This document shows positions 8,724-18,164 of a stretch of 64,000 nucleotides of DNA, one piece after another. The translations under genes were made by a program, and so were the position numbers. The notes under the pieces are model-generated. The model did not search any database and was not told the origin of the DNA. It saw only the letters and a program-made list of their open reading frames with translations. Within the stretch, counting starts at the first letter, position 1. Each line of letters starts with the position of its first letter. Origin of the DNA: Metabacillus_B sp050107715 (GTDB taxonomy: Bacteria > Bacillota > Bacilli > Bacillales > Bacillaceae); contig NZ_JBNILN010000001.1 in assembly GCF_050107715.1 (NCBI RefSeq), positions 248,001-312,000 of the forward strand. Direction: 5' to 3'.

Positions 8724-9200
8724 ATGCCTGACATGACTACTCAAGAAGCGTTGGCCCTAATTAAAAAAGTCGGAACGGAACTGGAAAAAAAGCTTAATGA
8801 AACAATTCAGACTGAGCTGAATCGGGAAGATCTTTTGATCCTTGCCAATATAGCTGCTCCACTTATCAAAAAATTTTATCATCAGAGTCAGGAAATTTCC
8901 GAATTCCTCTCTGTTCCTCTGAATTACGCTACAAAAAAGGATTTTCTGCGTCTAGCAAATCTCACTATCCAGATGGAAGAAAAACTGGATCAAATCGAAA
9001 GCTTCCTGTATGAATTTGCCAAGAAGGAAAACCCGGCTGACCTTCCCCTCCCTAAGCAAGCAGACCCTGCTCCATCCGCCCTGAATAAACAGACTCAGCT
9101 TTCAGAAGGTGAAAAAAGGAAACGATTATTAAAAGAAGTTCTCCTTCACCATGCCCTTGGAACAAAGCATCCCCTCTTAAAGGAAGCATCAGAATCATGA
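8724..9200 (+). CDS. phaR: PhaR-like subunit of class IV polyhydroxyalkanoate synthase
   Basis: A 158-aa helical protein translationally coupled (ATGA overlap) to the PhaC-like gene. The middle region NYATKKDFLRLANL followed by TIQMEEKLDQIESFLYEF matches the PhaE/PhaR signature, in which a TK.D.....L...LE.K.D.IE pattern precedes a coiled coil. PhaR is needed for PhaC activity in Bacillus. It is shorter than B. megaterium PhaR (about 200 aa), and the rest of the usual pha cluster (phaP, phaQ, phaB) is absent here. Family assignment rests on the motif plus the adjacent synthase. Confidence 0.7.
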   Translation: MPDMTTQEALALIKKVGTELEKKLNETIQTELNREDLLILANIAAPLIKKFYHQSQEISEFLSVPLNYATKKDFLRLANLTIQMEEKLDQIESFLYEFAKKENPADLPLPKQADPAPSALNKQTQLSEGEKRKRLLKEVLLHHALGTKHPLLKEASES

Positions 9201-10222
9201 TTCCAGCTGCCGGAATAGTTGAACAACTGAAAAAGACCGCTCTTCTCCTGTCGGAGCAGGAACCGGATACTGGAATGACACCCCGGACAGCTGTCTGGAA
9301 AAAGAATAAGGCTGTTCTTTGGCATTATCCTGCAAATGAAAGGAAATATTCGATTCCGCTTTTTCTTGTGTATTCACTTGTTAATAAAGCATTCATTCTT
9401 GATTTAGCGCCGGGACACAGTATGATTGAAGCTTTTGTCAATGAAGGATACGACGTTTACCTGCTCGATTTTGGTGTCCCCGGGTATGAAGATAAGGACA
9501 TTACCATTGATGAGTATGTTAAAAAGTATGTCCAGGAAGCGGCCAGAAGAACACTTCGTCATTCGGGTGCCAAAGAGCTGACGATGATTGCGTATTGCCT
9601 CGGGGGAACGGTTGCTGCCATTTATGCGACTGTAGCCGATGAACCGATCCGCAACTTCATCTTAAATGTGGCTCCTATTGATTTTCACAAGTATGAAGTA
9701 TTCGATCAAATTACAGAAGGGCTTCGAAAAGGAAAAGCTGATTTGGATCCTTTATTCGACGCGGTTGGTATTATCCCTGCTTTTTTTATGAAGGCAGGAC
9801 TAAGAATGGTAAGCTATCCTATTTATTACAGCCCTTATTTATCCCTCCTCAAGCGGGTTGACCATAAAGAATACACAGACTATTGGAGACGGTTCAATCG
9901 CTGGACACAGGGGCATATTCCTTTCTCAGGCGCGGCAATGAAACAGCTTATACAAGACTTGGGAAAAGAAAACAAACTGCTTAAGGGCACCTTAAAAATT
10001 AATGGCAGGGATGCCAAACTATCAAACATTAAGGCAAATCTGCTCGTAATCTGCGCTGCTAATGACAAGCTCGTTCCAATGGAATTGAGCACAGGAATGA
10101 TAGACCATGTTTCCAGCACGGATAAAAGCATCCATGTGCTTCACGGAGGCCACGCTACTTTCACTGTGAAAAATGGGCTCCCTGATTATTTGGGTCAATG
10201 GCTCAGTGAACGATCGATATAA
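9197..10222 (+). CDS. phaC: Poly(3-hydroxyalkanoate) synthase, PhaC class III/IV
   Basis: Polymerises hydroxyacyl-CoA into storage polyester. The 341-aa alpha/beta hydrolase has YDVYLLDFGVPGYEDKD in the N-terminal half, a lipase-like box IAYCLGGT with the catalytic cysteine near residue 137, the acid region AANDKLVP, and the C-terminal histidine in LHGGHATF. The first glycine of the usual G-x-C-x-G box is alanine here, which is uncommon. It begins inside the phaR stop codon, so the two subunits are made together. Length fits class III/IV synthases. Confidence 0.82.
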   Translation: MIPAAGIVEQLKKTALLLSEQEPDTGMTPRTAVWKKNKAVLWHYPANERKYSIPLFLVYSLVNKAFILDLAPGHSMIEAFVNEGYDVYLLDFGVPGYEDKDITIDEYVKKYVQEAARRTLRHSGAKELTMIAYCLGGTVAAIYATVADEPIRNFILNVAPIDFHKYEVFDQITEGLRKGKADLDPLFDAVGIIPAFFMKAGLRMVSYPIYYSPYLSLLKRVDHKEYTDYWRRFNRWTQGHIPFSGAAMKQLIQDLGKENKLLKGTLKINGRDAKLSNIKANLLVICAANDKLVPMELSTGMIDHVSSTDKSIHVLHGGHATFTVKNGLPDYLGQWLSERSI

Positions 10223-10242
10223 CAAAGAGAGGAGGATTCCTT

Positions 10243-10413
10243 TTGTACCTTTTTGCTCTGTCCAATCCTGTTAAAGGCTTGGCTGCTGCTCCCGGTATGG
10301 CTTCTACTGTTTATAAAAACTTTTTAAAAGCACATTCTGAACCAAAATTATTTAAAGATTTAGCCGAAGCTTCTTACTATGACCGTACCTCGCATTTTCC
10401 TCTATATTTATAG
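10243..10413 (+). CDS. Possible small protein downstream of phaC (56 aa, TTG start)
   Basis: A 57-codon frame starting with TTG behind GAGAGGAGG, 20 bases after phaC. The product begins LYLFALSNPVKGLAAAP and ends SHFPLYL. It has no transmembrane helix and no known family. The ideal ribosome binding site and operon position support translation; the TTG start and lack of homology argue for caution. A phasin-like or granule-associated role would be pure guesswork. Confidence 0.4.
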   Translation: MYLFALSNPVKGLAAAPGMASTVYKNFLKAHSEPKLFKDLAEASYYDRTSHFPLYL

Positions 10414-10491
10414 GAACAAATATATTCCAGTTTAGAGTGCTCCTTTCTTAGGGAATTAGTAACCGACTGATTCTCTTGGAAAGGAGCTATT

Positions 10492-11097
10492 ATGCTTGAA
10501 TTTGTCATTAACATCCTAAAAACGTTCGGTATTTGGGGGCTGCTCGGTGGAATTGCCATTGAGGCTTCCTCTGTTCCATTTCCAGGAGCCCTTTTAACAC
10601 TTGCTTACGGATATGTACTTGATCAGCCTTTCTCCCAGATGATTTTGATTGCGCTCCTCGCGAGTCTGGTATACACAGTATTTACTCTTATTCCTTACTG
10701 GATTGGAGCGAAGCTTGAGCATAAAGTAAAAGAGAAGTTTAACCGTAAACGGAAAACCATCGAACGGACCCAGCGATGGTTTAAAAAATGCGGGATCTGG
10801 AGTATTGCCATCTCGAGGCCGTTTGGTGTGGGGAACTATATTTCCTACGTTTCAGGATTATCAAAAGTAAAACTGCTGCCTTTTCTGCTTTTGACATTCA
10901 TTGGTGTTTTCCCATTAAACCTTGCTATGCTATGGCTTGGTTCAGCCGGAAATTTAGGCTCTGTCCAAACATTCCTGTCTAGCATGCAAACCGTCATCCT
11001 TATCCTTGCAGGACTGGCGCTGGCAGGCTATCTCATATACCGGTTCTTTTTTAAAAAGAAAAGCTGCGAAACCCCGGCTGAATCTAAGTCAGCATAA
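10492..11097 (+). CDS. DedA family membrane protein
   Basis: A 201-aa integral membrane protein of the DedA/VTT superfamily, which includes undecaprenyl-phosphate and phospholipid flippases. It shows the re-entrant motif region GIAIEASSVPFPGALLTLA near residue 20, then RFGISRP-type AISRPFGVGNYISYVSGLSK, and helices to about residue 190, ending in a basic tail. It follows the pha genes but with its own GGAG site and a gap, so separate transcription is likely. Specific substrate unknown. Confidence 0.85.
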   Translation: MLEFVINILKTFGIWGLLGGIAIEASSVPFPGALLTLAYGYVLDQPFSQMILIALLASLVYTVFTLIPYWIGAKLEHKVKEKFNRKRKTIERTQRWFKKCGIWSIAISRPFGVGNYISYVSGLSKVKLLPFLLLTFIGVFPLNLAMLWLGSAGNLGSVQTFLSSMQTVILILAGLALAGYLIYRFFFKKKSCETPAESKSA

Positions 11098-11190
11098 AGC
11101 TGCTTTAGACGCAGTTTTAACGGTTTCTGCAACTGGTATAGACAGATGGTGTTCCGCTGCTTCAGCTGGAAAAGGGAATGCACAATAGTT

Positions 11191-11235
11191 AAAAACCCAG
11201 GAACTCGGCCCAAGCGAGAGTTGTTGGGTTTTTTT
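11191..11235 (+). terminator. Rho-independent terminator after dedA
   Basis: Hairpin AACCCAggAACTCG / CGAGagTTgTTGGGTT followed by a T run. Confidence 0.8.
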
Positions 11236-11402
11236 GATGTTCAGAAGGCATGAGCAGGCATGTAAAACCCGGATGCATCTAATGATCAGATAGTACCTGC
11301 GATTTATCCAATTCTCTGCATCTCTATGATTACCATATAATGTTTGAGTGAATATTTCTGCGGGAAACAAACCAGTAGCTTTTTTTTAAGGAGATTTGCA
11401 GC

Positions 11403-12776
11403 ATGTCATTTTTATCGAATCGAACGATACAATTAAAAAATATCACAAAAAGGCAGTTTATCAACGAGCTGCGGTCTCAATTATGGTTTGCTCCTTTGAT
11501 CTATTGCCTTTATTCCGTTTTACTTGCCTGCATCACTCTTATGTTGGATTATCCTTTTATGCTCGGTTCGAAAGTACCGTCCTTTTTAAGTGTGAAATTT
11601 GAGCTGACGAATACACTCGTGAGTACGATTGCGCCAGCTGTATTAACTCTTACAACGTTTACATTTAACCTGGTCCTCGTTGCTTTCACATCCATGGCAG
11701 GCCAATATTCACCAAGAATTTTAAAGAACTTCATTGCCTCTAAAGCTACACAGCGAATTCTGGGCATTTTTATAGGAAGCTTCCTGTACACCATGCTCGT
11801 TTTCCTGTTTACATCCAGTGAAGAAAACATGGCATTCTTTGCGATTCCATACACCGTTACGCTGCTTGTCATAATCTGTGCCGGAACTTTCGTGTTCTTT
11901 ATTAACCACGCGGTTAAATGGCTTCAGGTAAACCATATGGCAAATTCTATGAAAAAAGATTCAACGAAAACGATCCTTCATTCTCTTGAAGAGGACCTTG
12001 AACCTTACAGGTCAGTTGATGCAATGAAGCTCGAACAGCAAATTCCAGAGGAGGAAGGCTTTTCCCTGCTTTCAAAAAAATCAGGTTATATTCAAATCGC
12101 CGATTATGAGAAACTGCTGGAATTGGCCATACGCGATGGACTCATCGTCAAAATGGTTTATGATGTTGGCGAATTTATTCTAAAAGGAAATCCCCTTTTC
12201 TGTTTATACAGGACAGAAGGAAAGGACATTCGCGAGAAGGATTATTACAAAGCGGTGCTTGTTGGGGAATCTGAGACAGATGTTCAGGATATCCACTACA
12301 ACTTAATGAAATTCGTAGAGATTGCTATTCGTTCATTAGGAAACGATGATATGAAGACAGCCACCATTTCCATCCATCAAATATCGGATTTGCTTAGGAC
12401 AATTTGCCGGGTTACTCAATTTTCTCCTTATTTATCCGATGAGGGAGAAAACCTGAGAGTTGTGATGAAGCAGCGCAGCTTTGATGATTATTTATACGAT
12501 TCTTATGCGTCCATCCGCCATTACTCCCGTGATAATATTATGATCACGATTGAACTTGTTAAAGCCTTGAAGAACCTTGCCAGTTCAATTGCGCCAAACC
12601 ATGTAGAACAAATTTGGTTTTTCGCCACCTTTGTCGTAAAAGGATTTGAGGAACGGTACTTATTTGACCGTGACGTTCAATTTCTTCTTACTCCTTTAAA
12701 AGAACTCTCTGAAGTCTCTGCCAAACAAATGGAATTTGTTGAAATTGAGAAGAAAATGGAAAAATCCGCAAGCTGA
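11403..12776 (+). CDS. DUF2254 predicted membrane protein
   Basis: A 457-aa protein with four N-terminal membrane helices (about residues 30-55, 72-105, 115-140 and 145-170) followed by a long cytosolic domain. The pattern TLTTFTFNLVLVAFTSMAGQ-like followed by YSPRILKNF is characteristic of DUF2254. Its biochemical role is not established. The start at 11403 follows AAGGAG. The downstream DUF4003 gene lies 59 bases away with its own ribosome binding site. Confidence 0.8.
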   Translation: MSFLSNRTIQLKNITKRQFINELRSQLWFAPLIYCLYSVLLACITLMLDYPFMLGSKVPSFLSVKFELTNTLVSTIAPAVLTLTTFTFNLVLVAFTSMAGQYSPRILKNFIASKATQRILGIFIGSFLYTMLVFLFTSSEENMAFFAIPYTVTLLVIICAGTFVFFINHAVKWLQVNHMANSMKKDSTKTILHSLEEDLEPYRSVDAMKLEQQIPEEEGFSLLSKKSGYIQIADYEKLLELAIRDGLIVKMVYDVGEFILKGNPLFCLYRTEGKDIREKDYYKAVLVGESETDVQDIHYNLMKFVEIAIRSLGNDDMKTATISIHQISDLLRTICRVTQFSPYLSDEGENLRVVMKQRSFDDYLYDSYASIRHYSRDNIMITIELVKALKNLASSIAPNHVEQIWFFATFVVKGFEERYLFDRDVQFLLTPLKELSEVSAKQMEFVEIEKKMEKSAS

Positions 12777-12835
12777 AGGAATCTTTCCTGCTTTTTATAC
12801 GTATGTAAAGGAGGCAATGGACGAGGAGGATTCAC

Positions 12836-13825
12836 ATGGAAACCATCCAGCACAAATTATATTTGTACAAAGAAATTTATTTATCATTGAAAGAAGAATT
12901 AAAATGGAAGGCTGCGGATCAAAGGGTTATAATGATGGCGGCTTCCCTCTATGCTGTCTCCGGCAAACCTTTCCACCTTCCATCCTATTTAAATATTTGT
13001 GATTACATGAAGCAATACAGCGGTCTATTTTCTCCATTTAAATCCTATCACCGGTTTATTACCGCAACGATGCTGGATGTCCGGTACGAAGATCCTTTTG
13101 CAAAGTTTGAAGAAATGAACCATGTGCATGATTTGCTTGCCGAAGCCGGTTTCCGGAAAGGCATCTTTACTTATATTGCAGCATTGGCCATCATGGGGAC
13201 TGCTGCTGATTCGCCGGTTAGCCTGGAAAAAGCATCTAAAGCATACTCCATCTACTCACGCATGAAAGAAAAGCATTTTTTTCTGACCTCTGCCAGCGAT
13301 TATCCTCTTGCCGCACTTCTCTCCCATAAAGAAGAAGCTGTAAACGAACTGGTTGAGCGAATGGAAACCTATTATGACGAACTAAACAGGCAAGGCTTTA
13401 AAAAAGGCAATGACCTGCAATTTCTCAGCCATATTCTATCACTGGATGAAAAATCCAATTTTCACAGTCTTCTGTCGCGCTGTACACAATCTGCCCGCGA
13501 ACTGGAGCAGCTTGGATTTACGATTAAGAAAAAACATTATCCAGAAATCGGCCTCCTCTCCCTGGCTGGAGAAAGCAGCCGCGATTTGGCCATTCTTGCT
13601 GAAACCGTTGACCAGCTGAATTCAGACAGGGAGTTTAAATGGTATAAAAACATGAACTTTACCGCCGCCACTCACTTGTCCGTAAGCGGCTGTATTCAGC
13701 AGGCATCCGTTCTTGGAACCGGACTTTATACGTCCATGGAAATTGTGCTGCAGGCACAGCAGGCTATCATGATTGCTGCGATTGCAGGATCGGTAAGCTC
13801 ATCATCTGATGGCGGGGGCGAATAG
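12836..13825 (+). CDS. DUF4003-like protein of unknown function
   Basis: A 329-aa soluble, largely helical protein with no signal peptide. It resembles the DUF4003 group of Bacillus proteins in its opening (a run of helices with FxxLPSYLNICDYMK-like spacing, here KPFHLPSYLNICDYMKQYSG) and its small-residue C-terminus AIAGSVSSSSDGGG. No catalytic motif is visible. The start follows GAGGAGG. Same strand as the DUF2254 gene and possibly co-transcribed; a bidirectional terminator follows. Confidence 0.65.
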   Translation: METIQHKLYLYKEIYLSLKEELKWKAADQRVIMMAASLYAVSGKPFHLPSYLNICDYMKQYSGLFSPFKSYHRFITATMLDVRYEDPFAKFEEMNHVHDLLAEAGFRKGIFTYIAALAIMGTAADSPVSLEKASKAYSIYSRMKEKHFFLTSASDYPLAALLSHKEEAVNELVERMETYYDELNRQGFKKGNDLQFLSHILSLDEKSNFHSLLSRCTQSARELEQLGFTIKKKHYPEIGLLSLAGESSRDLAILAETVDQLNSDREFKWYKNMNFTAATHLSVSGCIQQASVLGTGLYTSMEIVLQAQQAIMIAAIAGSVSSSSDGGGE

Positions 13826-13855
13826 TACGGCACTGGTATGTGCAGCCTTCTTGTA

Positions 13856-13896
13856 AAAAAGGCAGGTTCCAGAAATTCATCTGAAACCTGCCTTTT
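13856..13896. terminator. Bidirectional terminator
   Basis: AAAAGGCAGGTTcca ... tgaAACCTGCCTTTT between the convergent DUF4003 and MHS genes; the longer T run is on the minus strand. Confidence 0.85.
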
Positions 13897-13899
13897 GAA

Positions 13900-15369
13900 T
13901 TAATTTAAGCTTTCCTCAGACTTCTGAGCTTGGATTTTGCCTTCGATTTCCTTTTTTTCTTCCTTCCACCATAGCCCCTCAGCCTGACCTTTTTTTACTG
14001 CTGCTTGAATCTCCTGCTCTTTTTCAACTGCCGGGGGGGATCCACGAAGCGGCTTTCCTGTTGGATCTTTCACCAAAAACAGGACAACCACAATGCCGAT
14101 AACCGATGCAGCTGTCAAGTAGTAAGAAGGGACATAGTTATTGGCTGTCTCATTGATTAGCCATGCTACTGCGAGCGGAGTCGTTCCCCCAAATAATGAG
14201 GCGGACAAATTGTACGTGATGGAAAGCGCCCCATACCTCACATCGGTAAAGTATAAGGATGGAAGCAGCGAAGGCATTGTCCCCTGAAAGGCTGCCAAAA
14301 AGATGGCTAAAATGAGAATTCCGAGAAAAACGAGCCAAGTATTTCCGGTGCCAATCATATAGAATGCTGGAACTGAAAAAATAATCAGACCTGTAAGTCC
14401 GCCTGCGATAATATTTTTCCCTCCGATACGGTCGCTGAAATACCCCATCAATAAAACAATGGGAATCATCACACACATAACAATCAGGATGAGGAGAAGA
14501 CCATTTGTCTCACCGTAGCCAAGGACAGCCGTAAGATGAGAAGGCATATAAGAAAGCACCATATAATTCGTTACGTTATAAAAAAAGACAAGCAGGATCC
14601 CAATGAGTAATGGATTTTTATGGAAAACGAGCAATTCCTTTAAGGAGATGTGCTCCTTTTTATTGTCCTTTGCTTTTTCCATCGCTTCAAAAGCTGGTGT
14701 TTCTTCTAATTGATTTCTTAAATACAAGCCTACTATCCCAATAGGTCCGGCAATTAAAAATGGGATCCGCCAGCCCCATTCAAGCATCGTTTCAGAGCCA
14801 AGTATAAAGGTCAGCAGCGTAACAAGCCCTGAGCCCGCAATGTAACCGGTTAACGTACCGACTTCGAGCCAGCTCGCCATTATCCCCCTTTTCTTATCCG
14901 GTGTGGATTCCGCAATGAACGTCATCGCACCTGAGTATTCGCCCCCGGTGGAGAACCCCTGCACAAGACGTGCAATTAAAAGCAAAATTGATGCCGTAAC
15001 ACCAATCGACTCATAGCTCGGAATCAGTCCAATCGCCAGAGTAGCAATGGCCATCATCACTAACGTAATCGCCAGCACTTTTTTTCGTCCCATGCGGTCC
15101 CCTAGCATACCAAAAAAGATGCCTCCGATGGGTCTCACAAGAAAAGCAACAGCAAATGTTGCAAATGCATATACCAGCTGCATCGGTCCATCCACTTCAG
15201 GGAAAAACACTTTACCGATGGTTACTGCGAGATAAGAATAAATACCAAAATCAAACCATTCCATTGCATTTCCGATACTGGTTGCTGTTACTGCTTTTTT
15301 AGCCGCCCCTATATCCACGACCGTTACATCATCTTTAGTAACTGAATCTTTTGTCCCCTTATAATCCAA
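13900..15369 (-). CDS. MHS-family MFS transporter (ProP-like)
   Basis: A 489-aa 12-helix proton symporter of the metabolite:H+ symporter family. It has GNAMEWFDFGIYSYLA in helix 1, the loop 2-3 motif GDRMGRKKVL, RLVQGFSTGGEYSGA in helix 4, and a C-terminal charged tail rich in Glu/Lys (coiled-coil-like, as in ProP). ProP imports proline and betaine; other MHS members take up dicarboxylates, so the substrate is not fixed. Translation appears to start at TTG behind AAGGAGG. It is a single-gene unit. Confidence 0.85.
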   Translation of the reverse strand: MDYKGTKDSVTKDDVTVVDIGAAKKAVTATSIGNAMEWFDFGIYSYLAVTIGKVFFPEVDGPMQLVYAFATFAVAFLVRPIGGIFFGMLGDRMGRKKVLAITLVMMAIATLAIGLIPSYESIGVTASILLLIARLVQGFSTGGEYSGAMTFIAESTPDKKRGIMASWLEVGTLTGYIAGSGLVTLLTFILGSETMLEWGWRIPFLIAGPIGIVGLYLRNQLEETPAFEAMEKAKDNKKEHISLKELLVFHKNPLLIGILLVFFYNVTNYMVLSYMPSHLTAVLGYGETNGLLLILIVMCVMIPIVLLMGYFSDRIGGKNIIAGGLTGLIIFSVPAFYMIGTGNTWLVFLGILILAIFLAAFQGTMPSLLPSLYFTDVRYGALSITYNLSASLFGGTTPLAVAWLINETANNYVPSYYLTAASVIGIVVVLFLVKDPTGKPLRGSPPAVEKEQEIQAAVKKGQAEGLWWKEEKKEIEGKIQAQKSEESLN

Positions 15370-15572
15370 ATTTCATTTCCTCCTTGCCTTTATTTCCATA
15401 TGTACAGATTTGGGCGGTTACGTTGGCTGTATTACCCTTTGTCTAAATGACGAAACTACAAAATGAGCCCGTTCCAGGATTTTCATAGTTTTTAGCAGCC
15501 ACCTTACTATTCATTCCCCGGCATCCCTGCAATCTTTTCGAAATTTAGTATACAAAAACTTTTTAAAAATCA

Positions 15573-15602
15573 AAAAACCTGCTTCCAAATTAAGAAGCAG
15601 GC
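15573..15602 (-). terminator. Terminator of htrA-like gene
   Basis: CCTGCTTC loop GAAGCAGG followed by TTTTTT on the minus strand. Confidence 0.85.
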
Positions 15603-15633
15603 CGAAATAGTCTAGTATTAATGGATTGGTGAT

Positions 15634-16878
15634 CTATTCTTGAGCAGTGAGCTTTAGTGTAAGGTCTTGTTTGCTGCCATCGCGATATACGGTGACTTTC
15701 AGGGTATCGCCTACCGATTTGCTTTCATATAAGTATTTTCTAAGCTCACTGGAATTTTTTATTTTTTTGCCATCCAAGGCGGTAATCACGTCGCCTCTTT
15801 CTAGACCGCCTTGATCAGCAGGTGAACCTGACTGAATTTTATCTAGATAAACGCCTGTTGTCATGCCTTCCGGAAGCCCAAGCTCTTCGGCAGCAGCCTG
15901 AGGCGGAATCTGTTCGATATCCCCCATAGAAATCCCCAGAAACGGACGATCAATCTGACCCTTTTCCATCAGCTGTTCTGCGATCGGCATCACGTCACTG
16001 CTTGGAATGGCGAAGCCCAGTCCTTCTACCCCGCTTTGACTGATCTTCAAGCTGTTGATGCCAATGACTTCTCCGCTCATATTAATCAGCGGTCCGCCGC
16101 TGTTCCCGGGGTTAATGGCAGCATCCGTCTGAAGAACATTCAGCTCCCATGGCCCCTGTGATGTATCAATCTGAATGCTTCGATCTGTTCCGCTGATGAT
16201 TCCTTCGGTGACCGTTCTTGAGAACTCAATTCCGAGCGGATTGCCGATGGCAATGACACTTTCCCCGGCACGAAGTTTGGAGGAATCACCGATTGGCGCG
16301 ACTCCAGGTGCTTCAGCAGCATCAATCCGAAGCACGGCCAAGTCTGTCAGCGCGTCTGCTCCAACGAGTTTCCCCTTTGCTTTTTCTCCGTTGGAAAGTG
16401 AGATATCCAGTGACTCCGCACCTTCCACCACATGGTTATTGGTCAAAATAAAAGCATCATTGCCTTCCTTTTTGAAAATGACGCCTGAACCAGAGCCTGC
16501 CTCTTTCGCTGCATCACTGAAGCTCTGCTTATTTTGCTGAAGGTTTGATATACCAACGATAGAAGGAGATAGATTTTCCGCTACATCCGCTACACTGCCG
16601 GACTTGCTGACTGATGTCACATTATCTGAATTGGCTGCAGTCTGCGAAGCAGTCTGTTCGTTTGGTGCCGATTGAGAGGCCGGAGTTTCCTCCTGTTTGT
16701 CTTCAATCATTGGGTAAACCCCAAGAACAATCATCCCTCCGACTACACCGCTTGTGATTGAGGACAGTACAGGCTTCCACCGGCTTTGCTTAACAGGTTT
16801 TTTTCCATCACCATACCGGGATGGAGTTATCTCCTGATTCTCTTGGTTTGTATTGGTTTGCTGATCGTAATAACCCAT
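15634..16878 (-). CDS. HtrA/DegP-type membrane-anchored serine protease
   Basis: Quality-control protease acting outside the membrane. From the start at 16878 (behind GGGAGG) it is 414 aa; an upstream in-frame start at 16953 lacks a ribosome site. It has a cytosolic N-terminus, one membrane helix (about residues 40-58), a low-complexity Gln/Ser/Thr linker, then the trypsin-like domain with His in LTNNHVVEGAE, Asp in LTDLAVLRID and Ser in GNSGGPLI, and one C-terminal PDZ domain ending near the stop. It matches the HtrA/HtrB/YyxA group. The upstream region on the minus strand has TTCTCATA and TTTCACATA, which could be CssR-type sites, but this is uncertain. Confidence 0.92.
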   Translation of the reverse strand: MGYYDQQTNTNQENQEITPSRYGDGKKPVKQSRWKPVLSSITSGVVGGMIVLGVYPMIEDKQEETPASQSAPNEQTASQTAANSDNVTSVSKSGSVADVAENLSPSIVGISNLQQNKQSFSDAAKEAGSGSGVIFKKEGNDAFILTNNHVVEGAESLDISLSNGEKAKGKLVGADALTDLAVLRIDAAEAPGVAPIGDSSKLRAGESVIAIGNPLGIEFSRTVTEGIISGTDRSIQIDTSQGPWELNVLQTDAAINPGNSGGPLINMSGEVIGINSLKISQSGVEGLGFAIPSSDVMPIAEQLMEKGQIDRPFLGISMGDIEQIPPQAAAEELGLPEGMTTGVYLDKIQSGSPADQGGLERGDVITALDGKKIKNSSELRKYLYESKSVGDTLKVTVYRDGSKQDLTLKLTAQE

Positions 16879-17071
16879 CGCGAATTCCTCCCGTGTATTT
16901 TTATTCTTCGCTCTCTTAGCCCATGTTTTTATTATAGAAAAAGAATCTGGCAAGAGAATGAGAGAAGTATGTGAAATTATGAGAAATGAGGAACTAAGAT
17001 CCTATTGACTTTATGTAAATCATATCAAAGAGACATCTGTTTTATAAGCGTTATGCTCACATTAACCCCAA

Positions 17072-17103
17072 TTAAAAACCCGCTTCGCGCTCACGAAACG
17101 GGT
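17072..17103 (-). terminator. Terminator of sortase gene
   Basis: ACCCGTTTCG loop CGAAGCGGGT followed by TTTTTAAT on the minus strand. Confidence 0.75.
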
Positions 17104-17110
17104 GGAAGAA

Positions 17111-18082
17111 TTATTTTTTTTCAGTCCATTTGGCAAACTGGGATTCCTGGCCGTATAAATCAACAGAGGTTACAGAGTATGAGGAATTTCCTGCATCAGG
17201 ATCATTGTAATTTTTCCGGTCCAGTGAAGAAACACTGCCCACTTGTTCGGGGATCCCGTCTTTATTTTTCCGGTAAATCCGGTAGCCGATGATTTTTTCA
17301 TCCCTGACAGCATGCCAGGAAACAAAGTTCCCGTTCACTTCTGCCTGGGTAGGCGCGGCCGGCTTCTCAGCTTTAGTTTCAATCTGTTTGACAAAATCTT
17401 CTCTAAGCTCTGTGTAGACTACGAGCCGCTCTTCATGTGTTCCGTTCTCCCTGTCGAATGTTCCTGTGCATGTAATCAGATTCAGATTCCGTTTATCGGA
17501 GCTTCCGAAAATTTCATTCAGCGGAGCGTCCGTCCGTCCGTAGCTTGCTTTATTTTTAACAACAAAAACAATCTCTTTCCCTTTATCATCCTTGACGATA
17601 ATTTCGTCGCCTTTTTCCAGCTTTTTGAGATCGAAGAAGACAGCTGGTCCGGTTTTGTTATCCACGTGACCGGCCAGAACAGCATTTCCCTTGTCTCCAG
17701 GTTTTGTTCCCGGATTGTACCAGGCTGCATTGCGGTCATCCTTCGGGACATCCATCTGACCGCTCGGAAGGGTTCCAACATGCTCCATATCAGCCGAAAC
17801 CTCAATGGATGGTATTTCTACTTTAGCAGGTTCTATGCCTTTAAAGTCAGAGGTTAAACCGTTCATGGATTCAATCTGGTCTTTGATTCTCGGAAACTCT
17901 TTATTTAGAGGAAGATCTGTCCTGATAATTCCAGGCTTCTCTTCCTTTTTCTCTTCCGGCTGTCTTTCGATTCCATTAGCTGTAGTAGCAGGCTGCCGGT
18001 TATTCAGAGAAAAATAGTCAGCAGCACTATAAATGAATAGAGTGAACAGTCCTATATATACAATTGACAGGAACCATTTCAT
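17111..18082 (-). CDS. Class F-like sortase with C-terminal fibronectin-like tail
   Basis: A 323-aa transpeptidase. One N-terminal membrane helix (about residues 3-22) anchors it; a linker is followed by the sortase barrel from about residue 85. Catalytic residues are visible: His in VLAGHVDNKTGPAV, Cys in LITCTGTFD and Arg in EERLVVYTEL. The order PSGQMDVP ... AWY is typical of class F sortases. The last 90 residues (from about 235) look like a fibronectin type III-type domain (WHAVRDEKIIGYRIYRKNKD), an unusual extension. It lies just downstream of a gene for a wall-anchored protein with an MPKTG signal, its probable substrate. The upstream gene ends only about 80 bases away. Confidence 0.88.
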   Translation of the reverse strand: MKWFLSIVYIGLFTLFIYSAADYFSLNNRQPATTANGIERQPEEKKEEKPGIIRTDLPLNKEFPRIKDQIESMNGLTSDFKGIEPAKVEIPSIEVSADMEHVGTLPSGQMDVPKDDRNAAWYNPGTKPGDKGNAVLAGHVDNKTGPAVFFDLKKLEKGDEIIVKDDKGKEIVFVVKNKASYGRTDAPLNEIFGSSDKRNLNLITCTGTFDRENGTHEERLVVYTELREDFVKQIETKAEKPAAPTQAEVNGNFVSWHAVRDEKIIGYRIYRKNKDGIPEQVGSVSSLDRKNYNDPDAGNSSYSVTSVDLYGQESQFAKWTEKK

Positions 18083-18164
18083 GAAAGCACCTCCGCTTCA
18101 AAGGGATAGATTTACAGGAAAAAGAAGAGAAGGGAATTCTCTTCTTTTTCTCAATTCTGCTGTA

